Shown here one piece after another: positions 27,733-37,162 of a DNA stretch of 64,000 bases (positions are counted from its first letter, which is position 1; each line of letters begins with the position of its first letter). The translations under genes were made by a program, and so were the position numbers. The notes below the pieces were generated by a model, which saw only the letters and a program-made list of their open reading frames with translations, made no database searches and was not told where the DNA came from. The DNA is from Streptococcus mitis (GTDB taxonomy: Bacteria > Bacillota > Bacilli > Lactobacillales > Streptococcaceae). The stretch lies in the NCBI RefSeq assembly GCF_002096845.1, contig NZ_NCVK01000010.1, positions 30,124 through 94,123 on the forward strand. The letters run 5' to 3'.

Positions 27733-27733
27733 T

Positions 27734-28714
27734 TTAAGCCTTATCCAACTGCAAGAGGGCTTCAATCTCTGCCAGAGTGCTAGCTTGTGAAATGGCTCCA
27801 CGGAGTTTAGCTGCACCAGATGTTCCACGAAGGTAGTGAGGAGCGAGTCCACGGAATTCACGAACTGCGATGTTTTCTCCTTTGAGGTTAATCAAGCGTT
27901 TCAAGTGTTCGTAGGCGATTTTCATCTTATCTTCAAAGGTCAAATCAGGTAGGATTTCTCCTGTTTCAAAGTAATGGTTGATTTGGTTGAAGAGGTAAGG
28001 ATTTCCCATGGCAGCGCGGCCAATCATAACTGCGTCAGCACCAACTTCTTCGATGCGTTGTTTGGCTTCTTGGACCGTACGAATGTCACCGTTTGCGATG
28101 AATGGAATCTTGGTCAAAGCTTGAGCGACCTTGTGAAGGGTGTCAAGGTCTGCATGACCTGTATACATTTGTTCGCGGGTACGGCCATGCATAGCAAGGG
28201 CAGAAACACCTGCTGCTTCAGCAGCGAGGGCATTTTCTACTGCAAGAGATGGATCAGCCCAGCCTGTACGCATTTTGACAGTAAGGGGGATATCAAGGAC
28301 AGATTGGACCTTGTTGATGATAGAGTAGATCTTGTCTGGATCCTTGAGCCACATAGCGCCAGCTTCGTTCTTCACGATTTTGTTAACTGGGCAGCCCATG
28401 TTGATATCCACGATATCGGTCTTAGTGTTTTCTTGGATGAATTCTGCTGCGCGTGCTAGGCTGTCTTCATCACTACCAAAAAGTTGGATAGAGACAGGGT
28501 TTTCGCCTTCATCAATATGAAGCATGTGCAGGGTTTTTTCGTTGTTGTATTGGATGCCCTTGTCAGAGACCATTTCCATGACAACGAGTCCAGCACCAAG
28601 CTCTTTTGCGATAGTACGAAAGGCTGAGTTGGTGACACCAGCCATAGGTGCTAAAACAGTACGATTGGGAATCTCAACATTGCCAATCATAAAAGGTGTA
28701 TTAAGATTTGTCAC
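27734..28714 (-). CDS. dus: tRNA-dihydrouridine synthase, DusB class
   Basis: 326-residue flavoenzyme that reduces uridine in the tRNA D-loop with NADPH and FMN. TIM-barrel start [17 protein letters not shown], the catalytic Cys in [11 protein letters not shown] (about residue 102), then [15 protein letters not shown] and IPFIANGDI; a C-terminal helical domain ends AQIEALLQ-like ([13 protein letters not shown]). Translation is taken from the GTG at 28714 because GGAGG lies nine bases upstream and the protein matches family N-termini; an in-frame ATG further up lies deep within hslO. It overlaps hslO by 14 bases. Confidence 0.93.
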   Translation of the reverse strand: MTNLNTPFMIGNVEIPNRTVLAPMAGVTNSAFRTIAKELGAGLVVMEMVSDKGIQYNNEKTLHMLHIDEGENPVSIQLFGSDEDSLARAAEFIQENTKTDIVDINMGCPVNKIVKNEAGAMWLKDPDKIYSIINKVQSVLDIPLTVKMRTGWADPSLAVENALAAEAAGVSALAMHGRTREQMYTGHADLDTLHKVAQALTKIPFIANGDIRTVQEAKQRIEEVGADAVMIGRAAMGNPYLFNQINHYFETGEILPDLTFEDKMKIAYEHLKRLINLKGENIAVREFRGLAPHYLRGTSGAAKLRGAISQASTLAEIEALLQLDKA

Positions 28715-29573
28715 GAATGAGTTCCTCCAGGTCGTTTTCATCAAAGTTGTAAGTCGTTTGGCAGAATTGACAAGTGATTTCTGCCCCGTGGTCTTCCTCT
28801 TTCATTTCCTGTAAGTCTGAGCTTGGAAGGCTGGCAAGAGCGTTCATAAAGCGCTCATGGCTACAGTCACATTGGAAACGGATTTCTTCTTCAGAAAGAC
28901 GCTTGTAGGCCTCGTCACCGTAGATAGCTTTGAGGAGGGCTTCGATATGGTCTTCACTTTCGAGAAGCGTTGAGATAGCTGGCATTTCTTGGATGCGTTT
29001 TTCAAAGCGAGCAATCTCTTCTTCCTTGGCTCCTGGCAAGACTTGAACTAGGAAACCACCTGCAACCTTGACCTTGTCTTCTTCGTCTAAAAGGACATTG
29101 AGGCCGACAGCAGAAGGGGTCTGTTGGCTTTCGGTCAGGTAAAAGGCCAGATCTTCACCGATTTCTCCAGAGATGAGGGGAGTCATAGAGTTGTAAGGAT
29201 TTCCAATGCCGTAGTCTGTGATAACGAGGAATTGACCATTTCCAACAAAAGGTCCGACTAGGACTTCACCAGTTGCAGTCTTTTTGATATCGACACCAGG
29301 ATTTTGAACGTAACCTTTGACATTCCCCTTGGTATCAGCGACGGTGATGATAGCACCTAGGGAGCTAGATCCCAGCACCTTAACTGTTAGTTTAGTATTT
29401 CCTTTTTCATTGGCTGCGAGAATCTGGCTAGCGATAAGAGTTCGACCAAGCGCTACAGTTGAGCTAGCTTGGGTTTGGTGTTTTTCTTGAGCAGTGCGGA
29501 CGGTTTCTGTGCTGTCAAGGACAAAAGCACGAAAGGCTCCGCTTTCTGATATAGTTTTAATAATTTTATCCAT
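28701..29573 (-). CDS. hslO: Redox-regulated chaperone Hsp33
   Basis: 290-residue holdase that unfolds and becomes active on oxidation of its zinc site. N-terminal [23 protein letters not shown], the central domain with [13 protein letters not shown], and the C-terminal zinc motif CDCSHE (about 235) plus CQFC (about 270), giving the four cysteine ligands. Start at ATG 29573; longer frames upstream enter non-coding sequence. Overlaps and is probably co-translated with dus. Confidence 0.95.
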   Translation of the reverse strand: MDKIIKTISESGAFRAFVLDSTETVRTAQEKHQTQASSTVALGRTLIASQILAANEKGNTKLTVKVLGSSSLGAIITVADTKGNVKGYVQNPGVDIKKTATGEVLVGPFVGNGQFLVITDYGIGNPYNSMTPLISGEIGEDLAFYLTESQQTPSAVGLNVLLDEEDKVKVAGGFLVQVLPGAKEEEIARFEKRIQEMPAISTLLESEDHIEALLKAIYGDEAYKRLSEEEIRFQCDCSHERFMNALASLPSSDLQEMKEEDHGAEITCQFCQTTYNFDENDLEELIRDKS

Positions 29574-29737
29574 AGCTACTATTTTAGCATAAAAATGCCC
29601 AAAGGGGGAGCCGTGTGTTTGCTGATTTTTAGGATAATGGACCAGGAAATCAGCATGAAAATAAAAAGAGAAACAGATTATTTCAGCATTTGTAAGATTT
29701 ATGCTATGCTTAAGGTAGAAAATGAAAGGGGTAACAA

Positions 29738-31164
29738 ATGTATTTAGGAGATTTGATGGAAAAGGCTGAATCTGGCCAATTTTCAATCCTTTCCTTTCTA
29801 TTACAAGAGTCTCAGACGACCGTCAAGGCTGTAATGGAGGAAACAGGATTTTCAAAAGCAACTCTAACCAAATATGTTACCCTGCTCAATGACAAGGCTT
29901 CGGACAGTGGCTTAGAGCTAAACATATCCTTAGAAGATGAAAATCTGCGTCTGTCTATCGGTGCAGCTACCAAGGGGAGAGATATCCGGAGCTTGTTTTT
30001 GGAAAATGCTATTAAATACCAGATTGTGGTCTATCTTCTCTATCATCAACAGTTTTTAGCCCATCAGCTGGCTCAAGAATTGATGATTAGTGAGGCAACA
30101 CTTGGTCGCAACTTAGCTAGTTTAAATCAGATTTTGTCAGAATTTGATTTATCCATCCAAAATGGACGTTGGCGAGGTCCAGAGCATCAGATACGCTATT
30201 TCTATTTCTGTCTTTTCCGCAAGGTCTGGTCCAGTCAGGAATGGGAAGGCCATATGCAGAAACCAGAGAGAAAACAGGAGATTGCCAGTTTAGAAGAGAT
30301 CTGCGGTGCAAGTTTGTCTTCGGGGCAGAAATTGGACTTGGTTCTCTGGGCTCATATCAGTCAACAACGTCTTCGGGTCAATGCTTGTCAGTTTCAAGTG
30401 ATAGAAGAAAAAATGCGAGGGTATTTTGACAATATTTTCTACCTTCGTTTGCATCGAAAGGCTCCGTCCTTTTTCGCTGGACTACACCTTCCTCTAGGAA
30501 CTGAGGATGGTGAGATGATGATATTCTTCTCTTTCCTCCTATCCCATCGCATTCTTCCTCTTCATACAATGGAGTATATTCTTGGTTTTGGAGGGCAGTT
30601 GGCAGATTTACTGACGCAATTGATTCAAGAGATGAAGAAGGAGGAGTTGCTGGGTGATTATACAGAGGATCACGTTACCTATGAACTCAGTCAGCTTTGC
30701 GCTCAAGTCTATCTCTATAAGGGCTATATTTTACAGGACCGCTACAAGTACCAGTTAGAGAATCGTCATCCTTATTTGTTGATGGAACATGATTTTAGGG
30801 GAACGCAGAGGAGATTTTTCATGCTCTACCTGCCTTTCAGCAGGGGATGGATTTGGATAAGAAAATTCTCTGGGAATGGCTCCAGTTAATCGAATATATG
30901 GCTGAAAATGGTGGCCAGCATATGCGGATTGGTCTGGATTTGACATCTGGTTTTCTTGTCTTTTCAAGGATGGCAGCCATTTTGAAACGGTATTTGGAAT
31001 ACAATCGTTTTATTAGCATTGAAGCCTATGAGCCTAGTCGGCATTATGATTTGCTGGTTACCAATAACCCGATTCATAAGAAGGAGCAGACACCAGTCTA
31101 TTATTTAAAAAATGATTTGGATATGGAAGATTTGGCAGGGATTCGTCAGATATTATTCACTTAA
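29738..31164 (+). pseudogene. Mga-like regulator with a frameshift
   Basis: Full-length gene would encode about 475 residues: HTH domains at about 25-55 ([20 protein letters not shown]) and 110-135 (LAQELMISEATLGRNLASL), then PRD-like and EIIB-like segments of the Mga/M-protein trans-acting regulator family. The first frame stops at 30889 after an aberrant tail. A run of four G at 30798-30801 should be five: adding one G gives DFRGNAEEIFHALPAFQQG and continues in frame through MDLDKKILWEW to 31164. In pneumococcus the gene at this place, next to glpK, is intact. It probably activated the glycerol operon. Confidence 0.85.
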
Positions 31165-31190
31165 AAGGCTTGGTTGTTCCAGGTCTTTTT
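31163..31190 (+). terminator. Weak terminator after the Mga-like gene
   Basis: AGGCTTGG/CCAGGTCT-type imperfect hairpin followed by six T residues. Confidence 0.5.
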
Positions 31191-31245
31191 TGTGAAATTT
31201 ACACAATCTCCTCACATTTTTTTAAAAATTAAAAAAAGTTGATAA

Positions 31246-32832
<1,587 letters not shown>

Positions 32833-32873
32833 TACTGGAAGAATAAAGCGACTCAGTTAGAAAGTGTGTAAAT

Positions 32874-34700
32874 ATGGAATTTTCAAAGAAAACACGTGAA
32901 TTATCAATTAAAAAAATGCAGGAACGTACCCTAGACCTCTTGATTATCGGTGGAGGAATCACAGGGGCTGGTGTAGCCTTGCAGGCGGCAGCTAGTGGTC
33001 TAGATACTGGTTTGATTGAAATGCAGGACTTTGCAGAAGGAACATCTAGCCGTTCAACAAAATTGGTTCACGGAGGTCTTCGTTACCTTAAGCAATTTGA
33101 CGTAGAAGTAGTATCAGATACGGTTTCAGAACGTGCAGTGGTACAACAAATTGCTCCACATATTCCAAAACCGGACCCAATGCTCTTACCAGTTTACGAT
33201 GAAGATGGAGCTACTTTTAGCCTTTTCCGTCTTAAAGTAGCTATGGACTTGTATGACCTTTTGGCAGGGGTTAATAACACGCCAGCTGCTAACAAGGTTT
33301 TGAGCAAGGAAGAAGTTTTGGAACGCCAGCCAAACTTGAAGAAAGAAGGTTTGGTAGGAGGTGGGGTTTACCTTGACTTCCGTAACAACGATGCGCGTCT
33401 CGTGATCGAAAACATCAAACGTGCTAACCAAGATGGTGCCCTCATTGCCAACCACGTGAAGGCAGAAGGCTTCCTCTTTGACGAAAGTGGCAAGATTACA
33501 GGTGTTGTAGCCCGTGATCTCTTGACAGACCAAGTCTTTGAAATCAAGGCCCGTCTGGTGATTAACACAACAGGTCCTTGGAGCGACAAGGTGCGCAATT
33601 TGTCTAATAAGGGAACGCAATTCTCACAAATGCGTCCAACTAAGGGAGTTCACCTAGTCGTGGACTCAAGCAAGATCAAGGTTTCACAGCCAGTTTACTT
33701 TGACACAGGTTTGGGTGATGGCCGGATGGTCTTTGTCCTCCCACGTGAAAACAAGACTTACTTTGGTACAACCGATACAGACTACACAGGCGATTTGGAA
33801 CATCCAAAAGTGACGCAGGAAGATGTAGATTATCTACTTGGCATTGTCAACAACCGCTTCCCAGAAGCCAACATCACCATTGATGATATCGAAAGCAGCT
33901 GGGCAGGTCTTCGTCCATTGATCGCAGGCAATAGCGCTTCTGACTACAATGGAGGAAATAACGGTACAATCAGTGATGAAAGCTTTAACACTTTGATTGC
34001 GACTGTTGAGTCTTACCTCTCTAAAGAAAAAACACGTGAAGATGTTGAATCTGCTGTCAGCAAGCTTGAAAGCAGTACCTCTGAGAAACATTTGGACCCA
34101 TCTGCAGTTTCTCGTGGATCGAGCTTGGACCGAGATGATAATGGTCTCTTGACTCTTGCTGGTGGTAAAATCACAGACTACCGTAAGATGGCTGAAGGAG
34201 CTATGGAGCGCGTGGTTGACATCCTCAAAGCAGAATTTGACCGTAGCTTTAAACTCATCAACTCGAAGACTTACCCTGTTTCAGGTGGGGAATTGAACCC
34301 AGCAAATGTAGACTCAGAAATCGAAGTCTTTGCGCAACTTGGAGTGTCACGTGGTTTGGATAGCAAGGAAGCTCATTACCTAGCAAATCTTTACGGTTCA
34401 AATGCACCGAAAGTCTTTGCCCTTGCTCATAGTTTAGAACAAGTGCCAGGTCTCAGTTTGGCAGACACTTTGTCACTTCACTATGCAATGCGCAATGAGT
34501 TGGCTCTTAGCCCAGTTGACTTCCTTCTTCGTCGTACCAACCATATGCTCTTTATGCGTGATAGTTTGGACAGCATCGTTGAGCCAGTTTTGGATGAAAT
34601 GGGACGATTCTATGATTGGTCAGAAGAAGAAAAAGCAGCTTACCGTGCGGATGTCGAAGTGGCTCTCGCTAACAACGATTTAGCAGAATTAAAAAAATAA
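32874..34700 (+). CDS. glpO: Alpha-glycerophosphate oxidase
   Basis: 608-residue FAD enzyme that oxidises glycerol-3-phosphate to dihydroxyacetone phosphate with O2, producing H2O2. N-terminal Rossmann motif LLIIGGGITGAGVALQAAASG (about 22-42, cited in part), SSRSTKLVHGGLRYL, and TTGPWSD; a C-terminal extension of about 50 residues relative to GlpD dehydrogenases is typical of streptococcal GlpO. It follows glpK by 41 bases. H2O2 output here contributes to mitis-group peroxide production and cytotoxicity. Confidence 0.96.
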   Translation: MEFSKKTRELSIKKMQERTLDLLIIGGGITGAGVALQAAASGLDTGLIEMQDFAEGTSSRSTKLVHGGLRYLKQFDVEVVSDTVSERAVVQQIAPHIPKPDPMLLPVYDEDGATFSLFRLKVAMDLYDLLAGVNNTPAANKVLSKEEVLERQPNLKKEGLVGGGVYLDFRNNDARLVIENIKRANQDGALIANHVKAEGFLFDESGKITGVVARDLLTDQVFEIKARLVINTTGPWSDKVRNLSNKGTQFSQMRPTKGVHLVVDSSKIKVSQPVYFDTGLGDGRMVFVLPRENKTYFGTTDTDYTGDLEHPKVTQEDVDYLLGIVNNRFPEANITIDDIESSWAGLRPLIAGNSASDYNGGNNGTISDESFNTLIATVESYLSKEKTREDVESAVSKLESSTSEKHLDPSAVSRGSSLDRDDNGLLTLAGGKITDYRKMAEGAMERVVDILKAEFDRSFKLINSKTYPVSGGELNPANVDSEIEVFAQLGVSRGLDSKEAHYLANLYGSNAPKVFALAHSLEQVPGLSLADTLSLHYAMRNELALSPVDFLLRRTNHMLFMRDSLDSIVEPVLDEMGRFYDWSEEEKAAYRADVEVALANNDLAELKK

Positions 34701-34711
34701 GAAAAAATAAA

Positions 34712-34756
34712 AGAGGTGGAGGGCAGGACTCCTTGTCGCCCGCCCCTTCTTTTTAA
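34712..34756 (+). terminator. glpO-glpF intercistronic attenuator
   Basis: Imperfect GC-rich hairpin (AGGTGGAGGGC against GCCCGCCCCTT) followed by TTTTT; it would lower glpF expression relative to glpK and glpO. Confidence 0.6.
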
Positions 34757-34769
34757 TGGAGACAGAAAG

Positions 34770-35474
34770 ATGATGAATGAATTATTTGGAGAATTTTTGG
34801 GAACTTTAATCCTGATTCTTCTAGGAAATGGTGTTGTTGCAGGTGTGGTTCTTCCAAAAACCAAGAGCAATAGCTCAGGTTGGATTGTGATTACCATGGG
34901 GTGGGGAATTGCAGTTGCGGTTGCAGTATTTGTATCTGGCAAGCTCAGTCCAGCTCATTTAAACCCAGCTGTGACAATCGGTGTGGCCTTAAAAGGTGGT
35001 CTGCCTTGGGCTTCCGTTTTGCCTTATATCTTAGCCCAGTTCGCAGGGGCTATGCTCGGTCAGATTTTGGTTTGGTTGCAATTCAAACCGCATTATGAGG
35101 CAGAAGAAAATGCAGGCAATATTTTGGCAACCTTCAGTACTGGACCAGCTATCAAAGATACTGTATCAAACTTGATTAGTGAAATCCTTGGAACCTTTGT
35201 TTTGGTGTTGACAATCTTTGCTTTGGGTCTTTACGATTTTCAGGCAGGTATCGGAACCTTTGCAGTGGGTACCTTGATTGTCGGTATCGGTCTATCACTA
35301 GGTGGGACAACAGGTTATGCCTTGAACCCTGCGCGTGACCTTGGACCTCGTATCATGCACAGTATCCTTCCAATTTCAAACAAGGGAGATGGAGACTGGT
35401 CTTATGCCTGGATTCCTGTTGTGGGGCCTGTTATCGGAGCAGCATTGGCTGTTCTTGTATTTTCCCTTTTCTAG
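34770..35474 (+). CDS. glpF: Glycerol uptake facilitator
   Basis: 234-residue aquaglyceroporin of the MIP family with six membrane helices and two half-helix motifs: HLNPAVTIG (about 60-68) and ALNPARDLGPR (about 187). The Asp after the second NPAR marks a glycerol rather than water channel. Start at 34770 or the ATG directly after it; the upstream in-frame ATG lies within the attenuator. Third gene of the glycerol operon; a BOX repeat follows almost directly. Confidence 0.95.
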   Translation: MMNELFGEFLGTLILILLGNGVVAGVVLPKTKSNSSGWIVITMGWGIAVAVAVFVSGKLSPAHLNPAVTIGVALKGGLPWASVLPYILAQFAGAMLGQILVWLQFKPHYEAEENAGNILATFSTGPAIKDTVSNLISEILGTFVLVLTIFALGLYDFQAGIGTFAVGTLIVGIGLSLGGTTGYALNPARDLGPRIMHSILPISNKGDGDWSYAWIPVVGPVIGAALAVLVFSLF

Positions 35475-35476
35475 TT

Positions 35477-35582
35477 TATACTCAATGAAAATCAAAGAGC
35501 AAACTAGGAAATTAGCCGCAGGCTGTACTTGAGTACGGCAAGGCGACGTTGACGCGGTTTGAATTTGATTTTCGAAGAATAT
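35477..35582 (-). repeat. BOX element (boxA-boxC) after glpF
   Basis: Inverse-orientation copy, TATACTCAATGAAAATC to TTTTCGAAGAATATT, lacking boxB. It may serve in place of a terminator for the glp operon. Confidence 0.9.
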
Positions 35583-35619
35583 TAGAAAACAATTATTTTG
35601 ATAGAGCTTAGGCAAGAGC

Positions 35620-35735
35620 CCAATTTCAGCAAAAAATGAAGTAAATCTTCTCATAATAAAACGCATCATATCAAGTTTTTCAACACCTGATATGATGCGT
35701 TTTTCTGATTTTTAAGACTTTTTCTCCAATCACTT
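35620..35735 (-). repeat. RUP-like miniature repeat, copy A
   Basis: On the minus strand the element runs GGAGAAAAAGTCTT, a long palindrome (ACGCATCATATCA...TGATATGATGCGT), then TTTACTTCATTTTTTGCTGAAA to a GCCTAAGCT end. It aligns along about 115 bases with the copy at 40138. Size and terminal repeats suggest a RUP or related MITE; I could not check the consensus. Confidence 0.6.
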
Positions 35736-35780
35736 TTTTTGATTGAAGATATAAGTATTCTAGTAACTAATTTCTTAGTA

Positions 35781-35852
35781 CTAGCCAACAACGATAATCA
35801 TAATTCCTCCCAAAATTAGGAATAATAAAGGCAATAGCTTTTGTTTTTTCAT
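35781..35852 (-). CDS. Short hydrophobic pheromone precursor (SHP)
   Basis: A 23-residue peptide too short for standard gene calling: MKKQKLLPLLF then LILGGIMIIVVG. It has the SHP pattern of two lysines at the start, a hydrophobic core and a C-terminal pheromone ending in a Gly; the tail GGIMIIVVG is close to the S. thermophilus SHP1358 pheromone EGIIVIVVG, except that the acidic residue is replaced by Gly. The start codon has TGAGGT seven to eight bases upstream. It is divergent from an rgg gene, the usual SHP arrangement. Expected to be exported by PptAB, matured by Eep, and re-imported by Ami to bind Rgg. Confidence 0.85.
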   Translation of the reverse strand: MKKQKLLPLLFLILGGIMIIVVG

Positions 35853-35885
35853 GTGAAATACCTCACTTTTATTTTCCTCCATTTT

Positions 35886-35922
35886 ATGTTAAAATATTAA
35901 AAATCAAAAACTGTTCCCATAT
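35886..35922 (-). promoter_or_regulatory. shp promoter with candidate Rgg box
   Basis: On the minus strand ATATGGGAA (complement of 35914-35922) lies 27 bases before a -10-like TAAAAT (35881-35886). No strong -35 is present, as expected for an Rgg-activated promoter. The same nonamer and spacing occur before the 33-codon peptide gene. Confidence 0.6.
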
Positions 35923-35942
35923 ATGCTTGTTGGAGAGATATT

Positions 35943-36806
35943 ATGAAAAAATTTGGAGAAATTTTTAAAAAGTTTCGAGAATCTAGAGGGTTTCGCTTAA
36001 AAGATGTCGAAAAAGCTGGTATATCAACATCACAGCTCTCACGTTTTGAAAAGGGAGAGACTGATTTAACCATTTCAAAATTTATGGCTATTTTGGATGA
36101 AATTAACATGCCTATTGATGAATTTATGTATGCTGTTCATGATTTTCATCGTGATGAACTGAACGAACTCTTATCAAAGGTTAGGCATTTTGTATCAAAT
36201 CATGATGTTGATGGGTTGAAAAAATTACTTTATTCTCAGATAGAGTCAGATTCTAAACAAGAGAAATTTCATAAGCTTAACATTATTTTATTAAAAATTC
36301 GTTTACAAGATTTATCTGGAGAAGCTTATTATTCTGGTGATGATTTATCTTATCTAACTGACTATCTCTTTAGTGTTGAATATTGGGGATACTATGAATT
36401 ATTGATTTTTTCAAATACTTTAGATGTCTTAAAACACGATGTCTTTATGGTTTTGGCTAGAGAGATGTCTAGACGTTCTGATTTTTATAAAGAAATTCCT
36501 AATAATAGACGACTGATTTCATCTATGCTATTGAACGGATATATCACATGTATTGAAAGAGGAAAATTTCTTGATGCTTTGTATTTTGAAAAGCAACTGA
36601 ATCAATGCTTTTTCACCGAGATAGAAATTTATGAACGGTTGGTGTTTCAGTATGCACAACATCTGTATCGCTACAAAAAAGAGATGGATTGTAAAGCAAT
36701 TATTGAAATGAGGAAGTGTATTGGAGCAATGAAATTAGCGGGAAGTAACCATTTGGCAAAGAATTATGAAAGGCACTTAGAAAAAATTTTAGCAAGTAAA
36801 AAGTAA
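35943..36806 (+). CDS. Rgg-family pheromone-responsive regulator
   Basis: 287 residues, the standard Rgg length. N-terminal XRE-type helix-turn-helix (about 1-60, EIFKKFRESRGFRLKDVEKAG, in part, and ISTSQLSRFEKGETDLTI), followed by a helical TPR-like repeat domain (about 70-285) that binds the peptide. GGAGAGAT precedes the ATG. Divergent shp and a downstream peptide/exporter cluster indicate a local quorum-sensing circuit. Most like the Rgg1358 group judged by its SHP, not like RopB. Confidence 0.92.
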   Translation: MKKFGEIFKKFRESRGFRLKDVEKAGISTSQLSRFEKGETDLTISKFMAILDEINMPIDEFMYAVHDFHRDELNELLSKVRHFVSNHDVDGLKKLLYSQIESDSKQEKFHKLNIILLKIRLQDLSGEAYYSGDDLSYLTDYLFSVEYWGYYELLIFSNTLDVLKHDVFMVLAREMSRRSDFYKEIPNNRRLISSMLLNGYITCIERGKFLDALYFEKQLNQCFFTEIEIYERLVFQYAQHLYRYKKEMDCKAIIEMRKCIGAMKLAGSNHLAKNYERHLEKILASKK

Positions 36807-36813
36807 TACGCAG

Positions 36814-36855
36814 ATATGGGAAAGGAAGTATCTCGAAATGATATTTTGGTAGAAT
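36814..36855 (+). promoter_or_regulatory. Candidate Rgg box and promoter of the peptide gene
   Basis: ATATGGGAA at 36814-36822, exactly 27 bases before TAGAAT at 36850-36855, the same geometry as in the shp promoter. Transcription would start about 36862 and leave a leader of about 100 bases before the peptide ATG. Confidence 0.6.
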
Positions 36856-36959
36856 TGTCTTTAGAAATTTCAATTACGGTTGTTTTATCAGTTCATTGTA
36901 TTTGAGCGATAGGATTTTTCGAAGTTGTCACCATAATTATGAATTTTGAGGTATTTAAT

Positions 36960-37061
36960 ATGCAAGTTCTATCTCCATATATTTTAAGAAAGAAAAGTGA
37001 AACAGGAGAATTATTTTCAATAGTAACAATAATCACTCTTAATAAACAGCATCATATATAG
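36960..37061 (+). CDS. 33-residue peptide, candidate secreted effector
   Basis: Small gene between rgg and the ABC exporter. The product begins MQVLSPYILRKKSETGELF and ends SIVTIITLNKQHHI: a basic N-terminal part, a Glu/Gly segment, and a beta-prone hydrophobic tail with a His-His-Ile end. No Cys and no double-Gly leader, so it is neither a lanthipeptide nor a class II bacteriocin of the usual sort. Its leader TGAGGTATTTAATATG nearly equals that of shp (TGAGGTATTTCACATG), and it has the same candidate Rgg box. I do not recognise the family. Likely secreted or modified peptide; function unknown. Confidence 0.6.
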   Translation: MQVLSPYILRKKSETGELFSIVTIITLNKQHHI

Positions 37062-37084
37062 GTTAATTAAATTATTGTATAGTC

Positions 37085-37130
37085 TCAGTTGGAGTTAATT
37101 TGTTTATAACTTTTAGACTGAGGCTTTTAT
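37085..37130 (+). terminator. Weak hairpin between peptide gene and exporter
   Basis: CTCAGT and ACTGAG arms around an AT-rich loop, followed by GGCTTTT. It may attenuate read-through from the peptide gene into the exporter gene. Confidence 0.4.
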
Positions 37131-37162
37131 ATCTATTCGCTTTCTTTTAGATAGGCTTATTT

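Noticed and set aside
35376..35669. 97-codon minus-strand frame after glpF
   Set aside because: Composed of BOX and RUP-like repeat sequence plus antisense of glpF; similar frames appear wherever these repeats lie.
36960..37061. Peptide considered as a lanthipeptide, double-Gly bacteriocin or radical-SAM RiPP
   Set aside because: No cysteine, no GG leader motif, and no LanB/C/M, radical SAM or C39 peptidase gene in the block; left as unclassified.
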